Origin: an uncultured Flavobacteriaceae bacterium
Lineage (GTDB): Bacteria > Bacteroidota > Bacteroidia > Flavobacteriales > Flavobacteriaceae
Assembly: GCA_947488435.1 (NCBI GenBank)
Contig: CANKZG010000002.1
Location: 62,001-126,000 of the forward strand
Direction: 5' to 3'
DNA length: 64,000 nt
Shown here: positions 18,099-26,100 of the stretch, piece after piece
How the letters are laid out: every line of letters starts with the position of its first letter
Position numbering within the stretch: position 1 is the stretch's first letter
The notes under the pieces: generated by a model
The model's database searches: none
What the model saw: the letters and a program-made list of their open reading frames with translations, nothing else
What the model was told of the DNA's origin: nothing
Made by a program: the position numbers and the translations under genes

Positions 18099-19175
18099 TT
18101 ACAGGGGAACCTGTATTTCTTTAAGCATAAAATGGTAAGGGTTTTTCGCGTCTTCGGAAATGTTTTCGATAACCATCTTTTCTCCGATCCCTAATTTTGT
18201 AGCAAGATCTATAAATAAATTAATTACTACCTGATCTTCTAATGCCCATCCTGTAGAATCAAATACACTACATTTATCTTTAATGTATTCAAAAGCAGCT
18301 GAATTTTGAATTACAGTAACTAATTCAGGACCAACGTCTTTTGATTCTAATTGTTGGCACTCACCTTCAATTTGTGCTTGTTCCTTAAAATCGGGACAGA
18401 CTATGCTATTTTGCAGAAACTCTAAAGGAAGTTCTATTTTTCCTGGGAAATCAGAGCCGACAGCATTAATGTGCAACTTAGGATTCGTACTTAAATCCGT
18501 AAACAACGGACCTTCTCCAATCTCAATAGATGTCATTGTTGAAATAATATGGGAAGAGGTAACAATTTCTTCTATAGTGGTAGCAGTAAATTTTAAATTT
18601 AATTCCATCATACTACATCTACTAACAAAAGATTCTACCGCGCTAGCATCTGTGTCAAAATATAAAACTTCTTCAATATCAAAAACCCTAGAAATGGCAT
18701 GCAATTGTGTTACTGCTTGTGCTCCACACCCTATAAGCCCTAAAATAGAACTATTAGGTGATGCCATATATTTACTTGCTATTGCAGAAGCAGCTCCAGT
18801 TCGAAGTGCAGTTAATAAAACGCCGTCAACAATCGCGGTCAAATGCCCCGTTGTAGTATCATATGATGATATTGTAGATAATATAGTTGGTAAATTAAAC
18901 TGATGTGGATTTTTTGGATGATATCCAACTACTTTTATAATGACTTCCTTTTCCTTTTCATAAACTGGCATCCATTCTACCAAACCGGTATTGGGTTTTT
19001 CATAATTAAACCCCGATCTTTTTGGAATTATATTTTTATCAGAGTTAAATTCATAGATTACTTTTTCAAGATTATGAATAAGTAAATCCATTAGTTGGTT
19101 AAGGCCATATCGTTCTAAGATGACTTGAACATCTTGAGAAGATAGAACCAAGGTTTCTTTTGTATTAATGTGCAT
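18099..19175 (-). CDS. Ornithine cyclodeaminase / mu-crystallin family enzyme
   Basis: 358 residues. N-terminal substrate domain with IIKVVGYHPKNP (carboxylate-binding Lys region), RTGAASAIASKYMA, the NAD(P) fold LGLIGCGAQAVTQLHA (about residues 142-160), and INAVGSDFPGKIEL, which carries the catalytic Asp of the cyclodeaminase group. Members convert L-ornithine to L-proline with release of ammonia, lysine to pipecolate, or act as dehydrogenases (for example SbnB in 2,3-diaminopropionate synthesis, which needs an SbnA partner that is absent here). Because the opposite arm uses a prolyl-AMP ligase, proline supply is the most economical role. First gene of the leftward arm; the start ATG at 19175 is followed 54 bases after its stop by the HupE-like gene. 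Confidence 0.85.
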   Translation of the reverse strand: MHINTKETLVLSSQDVQVILERYGLNQLMDLLIHNLEKVIYEFNSDKNIIPKRSGFNYEKPNTGLVEWMPVYEKEKEVIIKVVGYHPKNPHQFNLPTILSTISSYDTTTGHLTAIVDGVLLTALRTGAASAIASKYMASPNSSILGLIGCGAQAVTQLHAISRVFDIEEVLYFDTDASAVESFVSRCSMMELNLKFTATTIEEIVTSSHIISTMTSIEIGEGPLFTDLSTNPKLHINAVGSDFPGKIELPLEFLQNSIVCPDFKEQAQIEGECQQLESKDVGPELVTVIQNSAAFEYIKDKCSVFDSTGWALEDQVVINLFIDLATKLGIGEKMVIENISEDAKNPYHFMLKEIQVPL

Positions 19176-19234
19176 TTTAGGGTCTTCTTTTTCTTAGTTA
19201 TTTAATTAATATCGTAGCAATAATCTTTTTCAAC

Positions 19235-19242
19235 CAAACCTA
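19235..19242 (-). promoter_or_regulatory. Possible -7 box for the leftward peptide operon
   Basis: On the minus strand TAGGTTTG matches TAnnTTTG exactly and lies 60 bases upstream of the ATG at 19175. No clear TTG partner at the right distance, so this is tentative. Confidence 0.35.
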
Positions 19243-19960
19243 CAAAAAGCGAAGTGGTTTAGAATATAAAACCTATGTCCTTCACAATAAAACCGAGGAA
19301 ATGCACAAAAACAAGTAATTTAAAATGTTAATAAACATGGATTTTAGGTAAAATTATGGATGAAATACACTTATAAACATTTTTTTAAGGTGAAAAACCA
19401 GTTTGCAACAGCTTCGATTTCTCACGGTTTTTTTTCATTTAATTTTCTACATAAACTAAATAATATCATGCACTTTACTTGCATCAATTCTAAAGAACAG
19501 AAAATATAAAAAACACTAGAGTTAGTATGTTATTTTAATTTTTAATAATCTGCATCAAAAACTTGATAATCAATACTTTGTATTAAAAATTAATTTTAGT
19601 ATTGTATTGCTTTTCGACTGATTAAAATCTAACGTAATCATTGATTTTGACTTTATATTAAACTGTATTTCGATGAAATTATCGCGAATTAATCAGTGAA
19701 AAATAGCTTTATTTTTAGAACGATTTTAATGAGTTTTAAGTGAATGAATTTTGAAAAAAGAATACTTTTTTTCAAAAAAAAAGAAAAAAATGAAACTTTT
19801 TATTGTTCTAATTACGTAAGCATAAATGAATCTTTATCGTTTTTAAAGCCCGTCCATCGGATATTTTTTAGTTGATAGGTGTTAGACTTTTACTTTAGTG
19901 AAAATATTTTGCGCTCATTTATTAAATACGATTGAATATTAATGATGTGCTCAAATTATA

Positions 19961-19979
19961 AAATGAATAAGATTCATTT
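19961..19979. promoter_or_regulatory. Inverted repeat, possible operator in the divergent control region
   Basis: AAATGAAT-AAG-ATTCATTT, a perfect 8-base palindrome with a 3-base centre, about 180 bases upstream of the rightward arm. Size and symmetry suit a dimeric regulator. The regulator is unknown. Confidence 0.4.
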
Positions 19980-20159
19980 CAAATTTAACAGGATAGTATA
20001 AAGAATAGCAGTAGTGAAGTTGAATTACCGGATTAAAAATTCACTTTTAAACCTCAAAATTCCTCTTTACTATAATTTATGCTGTATTGAGATAAAACCC
20101 AACGTTTCTTTGTATTCCATTAATAATACAATTGCAACGCTAAGACTAAAATAATTAAC

Positions 20160-21311
20160 GTGAATTTTTCCTGGACCAAAGAACAGTTAGCCTATAAGGA
20201 CAAGGTAATTAAGTTTGCACAAGCGAATTTTGATAAGTCTTATATCAAAGAAGATCATGAAAGTACTTTTTCAAAAGAAAATTGGGAAAAGTGTGCAAAT
20301 TTCGGATTACAAGGCCTTGCCACTCCCGCCATATATGGAGGATCAAATGATGAGGTAGATATTCTTACCGCAACACTGGCAATGGAAGGTTTAGGATATG
20401 GTTGCAGAGACAATGGACTTCCTTTTGCGTTAAACGCTCAAATGTGGACCGTACAGTATCCAATCGCCCAGTTCGGCACAGAAGCACAAAAGAAAAAATT
20501 TCTACCTAAAATGACGACAGGTAAGTGGGTAGGTTGTCATGCTTTAACTGAACCAAACGCGGGATCAGACGTCTACAATATGGAAACTACGGCCACAAAG
20601 GTGGAAGGTGGTTATATATTGAATGGAACAAAACGATACATTACATTCGCCCCAATAGCAGATGTTGTTCTTGTATTTGTAAAAACAAATCCAAAATTAG
20701 GGAAATGGGGTATGAGTGCCTTTATAGTAGAGAAAGGCATGAAAGGTTTCACAGCTGGGCCTAATAGGCCTAAGTTGGGATTACGAACCGTTCCTTTTGG
20801 AGATTTAATGTTTGACGATTGCTTTGTGCCAAACGAAAATCTTCTTGGACCTGAAGGCGCGGGTTGGGCAATTACCAACTATTCCCTTGAACATGACCGT
20901 TGTACTATCCTAGCTAGTCAGCTTGGCGCTATGGAATATCAATTGGAAAAAACCGTGGAATTTGTTAAAAATCGCGAACAATTTGGAAAACCAGTAGGTC
21001 AATTTCAAGCTGTATCTAATCGCGTTGCAAATATGAAATTACGTTTGGAAACTTCGCGACTGCTATTATATAAGGTTGCTTGGTTAAAAAGCAAAGGAGA
21101 ATCTACAATGATGGAATCTGCCTTACTTAAACTTCAGCTTAGCGAAAGCTTTATTGAATCTAGCTTAGATACCGTGCGCAACCATGGCGGACATGGATAT
21201 TTAACAGAAAATGAAATAGACAGAAATTTAAGAGATGCTGTTGGCGGTGTTATTTATGCAGGAACATCAGATATTCAAAGAAATATCATTTCAAAACTTT
21301 TAGGATTATAA
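20160..21311 (+). CDS. Acyl-CoA-dehydrogenase-like prolyl-carrier-protein dehydrogenase
   Basis: 383-residue flavoprotein of the acyl-CoA dehydrogenase fold, start GTG. FAD/substrate motifs: LTEPNAGSDVYNMET (~residue 131), GYILNGTKRYITFAPIADV (~157), and the C-terminal YAGTSDIQRNIISKLLGL. The stretch from VGQFQAVSNR to SRLLLYKVAW closely resembles the prolyl-S-carrier dehydrogenases of pyrrole pathways (PigA, RedW, PltE), which oxidise prolyl thioester to pyrrole-2-carbonyl thioester. The position equal to the helix-G catalytic Glu of isovaleryl-CoA dehydrogenase appears to be Asp246 here, with Glu244 two residues earlier; the alternative C-terminal Glu site is Ala. The next two genes supply the ligase and carrier this enzyme needs, which makes the assignment much stronger than sequence alone. 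First gene of the rightward arm, 9 bases before the ligase. Confidence 0.85.
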   Translation: MNFSWTKEQLAYKDKVIKFAQANFDKSYIKEDHESTFSKENWEKCANFGLQGLATPAIYGGSNDEVDILTATLAMEGLGYGCRDNGLPFALNAQMWTVQYPIAQFGTEAQKKKFLPKMTTGKWVGCHALTEPNAGSDVYNMETTATKVEGGYILNGTKRYITFAPIADVVLVFVKTNPKLGKWGMSAFIVEKGMKGFTAGPNRPKLGLRTVPFGDLMFDDCFVPNENLLGPEGAGWAITNYSLEHDRCTILASQLGAMEYQLEKTVEFVKNREQFGKPVGQFQAVSNRVANMKLRLETSRLLLYKVAWLKSKGESTMMESALLKLQLSESFIESSLDTVRNHGGHGYLTENEIDRNLRDAVGGVIYAGTSDIQRNIISKLLGL

Positions 21312-21320
21312 AATAAAAAA

Positions 21321-22880
21321 GTGATTTCTACTTTAGTACATAGCATAGAAAATTCGGCACTTCGTTTCCCAGAAAGGGATGCATTTCGTTGTGGAGATAA
21401 GGCACTTAACTATCAAGAGTTGAAGTACAAAACAGATCAACTTGCAAAACAGTTAATTGATTTTCGTATTGAAAAAGGAGATAGAGTTGGAATTTTTATG
21501 CCAAGATGTATCGAAACTGCTATTGCAATTTACGGCATTATGAAAGCTGGAGCTGTTTATGTTCCATTAGATCCTTCAGCACCTTCAGAACGTACCAATT
21601 TTTTGATCGATAATTGCGATATCAGTTATGTAATAAGTATTCCAAGTCAGAAAAAATCACTTTTAAAAATTATTGAGGAAGGTACCTCCCTTAATGCTAT
21701 AATTGGAGTTAAAGATACTTCATTGCCAATAACTACTGTTTCCTGGGATACTATTTTTAGTAATTCCCTAACCGATTTTAAAAAAATAAGAATTGTAGCA
21801 GAAGATATTGCATATATAATGTTTACTTCTGGTTCAACCGGAAACCCAAAAGGGATTGTTCATACTCATAGGAGTGGTTTAAACTATGCCAAGTTTTCGG
21901 CAGAGTTATACGCTTTAAATTACACGGACAGGGTTGCGAATCACGCCCCACTTCATTTTGACATTTGCACTTTTGGGTATTTCTCAGCTCCATTAGTTGG
22001 CGCCTGTACGATTATTATCCCTGATGCCTATACCAAACTTCCTGCAAGTCTTTCAGAACTTATGGAGAAGGAGAAAATTACGTTCTGGTATTCGGTACCC
22101 TTAGCACTAGTACAACTTCTTCTTAATGGAGTATTAGATAAAAGAAATTTAAGTACATTAAAATGGGTTTTATTTGGAGGAGAGAGTTTTCCGGCAAAGC
22201 ATCTCAATGCGTTAATGCAACGTTGGTCCCATGCTCGATTTAGCAATATTTATGGCCCCGCAGAAATAAATCAATGTACCTATTATCATCTTGATACGCC
22301 TCCTAGTATTACTTCAACCGTTCCATTGGGAGAAGTTTGGAAACATGCCACTTACAAAATTTTGGATGTTAATGACAAGGAAGTTAGAAAAGGAGATACC
22401 GGAGAACTAGTCGTTTGTACAACAACAATGATGGAAGGGTATTGGAAGAATAAAGAACTTACTCAAAAATCCATCTATACCGAAGAAACGAATCTTAAAC
22501 ATCGTTATTATAGAACAGGTGATTTGGTTCGTGAAAATGAGCAAGGACAACTACTTTTTATAGGAAGAAATGATAGACAAGTTAAAGTACGTGGCTATCG
22601 AATAGAAATGGATGAAGTAGAAAATATCTTAATCCGCCATAAAGAAGTTAAAGAAGTTGGTGTTTTCCTTAGGGAAAATAAAGTTGGAGACCTAGAACTT
22701 AATGCAGCTGTAATATTAACTCCGCAAGCTAGTGTTGATGGAAAAACGTTGGCTAAATTCTGTACTTCCTTTTTACCCTCATATGCAATTCCAGAAAATA
22801 TATATTCCATTACAGAATTTCCTAGAACAAGTTCGGGGAAAATAAAGCGCTCCGAGATATATAAAATTATAACTGAATAA
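21321..22880 (+). CDS. L-prolyl-AMP ligase (stand-alone adenylation enzyme, PltF/RedM-like)
   Basis: 519 residues, GTG start, a free-standing ANL-family adenylation enzyme. Motifs in order: MFTSGSTGNPKG (A3, ~171), HFDICTFGYF (A4), the distinctive NIYGPAEINQCTYYH (A5, ~311), YYRTGDL (A7), GRNDRQVKVRGYRIE (A8) and TSSGKIKR with catalytic Lys (A10). The GPAExNQCT variant of A5 is, from my knowledge of the family, characteristic of the prolyl-AMP ligases that load proline onto a free carrier in pyrrole-forming pathways (prodigiosin, pyoluteorin). Flanked by the matching dehydrogenase and carrier protein. It should activate L-proline with ATP and acylate the carrier at 22885. Confidence 0.88.
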   Translation: MISTLVHSIENSALRFPERDAFRCGDKALNYQELKYKTDQLAKQLIDFRIEKGDRVGIFMPRCIETAIAIYGIMKAGAVYVPLDPSAPSERTNFLIDNCDISYVISIPSQKKSLLKIIEEGTSLNAIIGVKDTSLPITTVSWDTIFSNSLTDFKKIRIVAEDIAYIMFTSGSTGNPKGIVHTHRSGLNYAKFSAELYALNYTDRVANHAPLHFDICTFGYFSAPLVGACTIIIPDAYTKLPASLSELMEKEKITFWYSVPLALVQLLLNGVLDKRNLSTLKWVLFGGESFPAKHLNALMQRWSHARFSNIYGPAEINQCTYYHLDTPPSITSTVPLGEVWKHATYKILDVNDKEVRKGDTGELVVCTTTMMEGYWKNKELTQKSIYTEETNLKHRYYRTGDLVRENEQGQLLFIGRNDRQVKVRGYRIEMDEVENILIRHKEVKEVGVFLRENKVGDLELNAAVILTPQASVDGKTLAKFCTSFLPSYAIPENIYSITEFPRTSSGKIKRSEIYKIITE

Positions 22881-22884
22881 CTCC

Positions 22885-23124
22885 ATGAATGATATTTTAA
22901 TTACCTACGTAAACCAGACATTATTAAATAATAATGCGGATGACAAAATTGATATTGAAGATGATCTTTTAGGAGGTGAAATTCTCGATTCTTTAGGAAT
23001 GATGAAACTAATACTCTTTATAGAGAAGGAGTTTAAGTTGAAGGTGCCACCAGAGGATATGACGATTGAAAACTTTATGTCAGTTCAGAACATTAGTACT
23101 TATTTAACCAATAAACTGGCCTAA
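22885..23124 (+). CDS. Free-standing peptidyl carrier protein (pyrrole carrier)
   Basis: 79 residues, the size of a single carrier protein. The phosphopantetheine Ser is in GGEILDSLGMMKLI (~residue 36), followed by FKLKVPPEDMTIENFMSVQNI, the helix II-III part that resembles the pyrrole carriers PigG, RedO and PltL. It lies four bases after the ligase gene and 19 bases before the chosen ATG of the NRPS. Expected to hold proline, then pyrrole-2-carbonyl, and to donate it to the first condensation domain of the following NRPS. Needs priming by the PPTase at 7602-8339. Confidence 0.9.
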   Translation: MNDILITYVNQTLLNNNADDKIDIEDDLLGGEILDSLGMMKLILFIEKEFKLKVPPEDMTIENFMSVQNISTYLTNKLA

Positions 23125-23143
23125 TTTGAGGATTACTCCTGCT

Positions 23144-26100
23144 ATGACCAAAGAAAAATTAAAGCATTACTCGCTGACTAAAAGTCAACTTTCTATGTGG
23201 ACTGGACAAAAATTAAATCCAGATTCCCCTCAGTACAATGTAGTGCACTCTTTTGATATTAAGGGGGCTTTGAATTCTGAAAAATTTCAAATCGCTTTTC
23301 AAGAGTTAATTAATAGGGTTACCATCTTTCGGTTAATCTTTCATGAAGTATCTGGCGTTCCTTATCAATCTGAACTAGAATATTTGGTTCATGAAATGGA
23401 ATTGGTTGATCTTTCTGAAACTGCGGAAGAAGCTAAAATTCAGGATTGGTTAAAAAAGAGGAGTGCAAGAAATCTTGATATGTCCAAACCACTTTTTGAT
23501 ACTGCACTATTAAAGATCAATGCAGAGCGATATATCTGGTTTTTAAATTTGCATCATATTATAAGCGATGCTACTTCTTCTACCATACTCTATAGTTTAA
23601 TGGCAGAGTTGTACGATTTTAGTATTAAAGAAAGGCCTATAACGACGACAGAAATTCCCTCTTTTCTAGATTACGTGACGCATGAAAATAGGGAAAATCG
23701 AAACGAACAACAGAAAGAAATAGAAAGCTATTGGAAAGATAAAATAGATGGACACGAAAAAACACCTGTTTTTTATGGAGAAAATGTAAAAAACACAACA
23801 TCAAATGCTGAACGTATTCCCATAAAACTTGGTAAGGAAAGATCAGATAAATTACGAGTACTAGCCACACGTACAGATATTCGATCTTGGACAACACACC
23901 TGAGTCTTTTTAATCTTTTTGCAACTGCGTTGTTTATTTATTTACGACGTGTTACTGGAGAAGGAAATCTTATTGTTGGTTCTCCTTCTCACAATAGACC
24001 TACTAAAACATATAAGGAAACTCCGGGTTTATTTATTGAATTTTTCCCTTTAATGGCAGAAATTGAGGATACACAAACGTATCGCGAAGTACTAAACAAT
24101 ATTAAATTAGAAACAAATACATACTTAAAATATGCACAACCGGGAACATCAAGTGCAGCCATAAGTAGAAGCTTTAATGTTATATTAAATTACATCTCTG
24201 CTAGTTTCCCTAATTTTAATGGTATGCCAATGCAATCAGAATGGATACATCCAATGCATTCTGACCCCGCTCATCATTTGAGATTTCATGTTTATGATAT
24301 GGATGCATCAGAGGAAATAACCTTACTTTTTGATCTTAATAAGACCATTTTTGATGATGATTTAAGCACTCAGGTGCCTAAGCATTTTTTAGCAGTTTTA
24401 GATGGTTTGCTGAATGATATTGATCAATCAATTCTTCAACCCTCAATGACGGAAGATGTAATTGAAACGCCTAGTACAAACTTTAAAACTTCAGAAGAAT
24501 TATTGGAATTTACTTCTATCATAGATCAGTTTAGAAATCAATGCAAAGAAGTTCCCAATAATACAGCTCTACAGTATAAAGATCGGAGGTATACCTTCAC
24601 AGAGGTTGATATAAAATCTGATCTTCTTGCTTCTTTCTTAATGAAAGAAGGCTTGGGTGATAAAAAAAGAATTGCGTTGTTTCTTGAGCGTAGCCCTGAG
24701 TATGTTATCGCCGTTCTTGCCGTGTTAAAATGTGGAGGTAGTTTTATTCCCATAGGCTCAGATCAACCTTCTGAAAGAATTGCATACATCTTAAAGGATT
24801 CTGAAAGTACTATGGTATTAACTTCAGATCGTTTAAAAAAACGAATTATATCGTCTGAACTAAAAGTTATAGATGTTGCATCCGTTTTAGATACGGCACA
24901 AGATATTGAGCAGTTTTCTGAAGTGAACCCTATAAATGTAAAAACAATTGCTTACATCATTTATACATCTGGGTCTACCGGTTATCCTAAAGGTGTACTG
25001 GTATCGCATGGCGCAATTTTTAATTATTTGAATTGGGCGAAGGAAGCGTATCAAATTAACACTCCTTTTTGTTTCCCTTTATTTACTTCAATAGGATTTG
25101 ATCTTACGATGACTTCATTTTTTTTACCACTATTGAATGGTGGAGAGATGATGATTTACCAAGAAAATGCATATGGACCAGACACAACCTTATCAGAAGT
25201 ATTGACAGAGAATAAGGTGAATTGTATTAAGCTAACACCATCGCATTTAGCATTAATACAAGAAATGGATGTTTCGCAGAGCAAAATTAAAATGATGATT
25301 GTTGGCGGAGAGGATTTTAAAACCTCCTTAGCCGCAAGTATTCAAAAGTCTTTTGGTCAGGACCTTATTATATATAATGAATATGGTCCAACAGAAGCTA
25401 CTGTTGGTTGTATTGTAGGTACATATAGTTTAGAAAAACATAAGCAACCCTCGGTTCCTATAGGTACCCCAATAACTAATGTTGAAATCCATTTATTAGA
25501 TACATTCCAAAACAAGGTTCCCAGAGGAGTCGTTGGAGAATTATATGTTGCAGGAGCAGGATTGGCCGAAGCATATTTAAATTCTCCTGACCTAACGGAC
25601 AAAAAGTTTGTGGACAATCCTTTTCAAGAAGGAAGTAAAATGTATGCAACAGGGGATTTAGCGCGCATTGATAACAATGGGGAACTGAATTATTTGGGAC
25701 GAATTGATGATCAAGTAAAATTAGGGGGTTTCCGCATAGAATTATCAGATATTGAAGCAAATTTAACCAGTCATGATGGTATTACAAATGCCGCTGTTGT
25801 AATTACGGAAGCAGAAGAATTGATTGCGGAAACGGAGGTTATTAATTGCGCAGAATGTGGATTGCCGTCTAATTACCCAGACACAGATTTTGATGCAAAC
25901 GGTATCTGTCATTTATGCAATGCATTTGAAGGTTATAAGGACAAAGCGCAACGCTATTTTAAAACCGAAATGGAACTTCAACAAATACTTAGTTCTAAAA
26001 GAGGGCAAAGTCCTCATTATGATTGTTTGTCATTACTAAGTGGCGGTAAGGATAGCACGTATATTTTAGCGCAACTTGTTAATATGGGGCTAAGGGTATT

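Larger units (their letters stand above)
19176..20159. other. AT-rich divergent control region between the two peptide-synthesis arms
   Basis: 984 bases without a credible coding frame, far richer in A and T than the genes on either side. Both arms start from here. Visible items: a TAGGTTTG -7-like box for the leftward arm (19242-19235), a hairpin-forming GAAAAAAG/CTTTTTTTC pair at 19753-19773, and a perfect 8-base inverted repeat at 19961-19979. I found no convincing TAnnTTTG box for the rightward arm; the best is TTTCTTTG at 20105-20112. The length suggests more than one regulator binding site or a long leader. Confidence 0.6.

Noticed and set aside
18403-18903. 166-codon plus-strand frame inside the cyclodeaminase-like gene
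   Set aside because: Fully antisense to a gene with clear family motifs, no recognisable protein of its own.
20041-20159. Promoter for the rightward peptide arm
   Set aside because: TATAATTT and TTTCTTTG are near-matches, but neither has a TTG at proper distance, so I did not annotate one.
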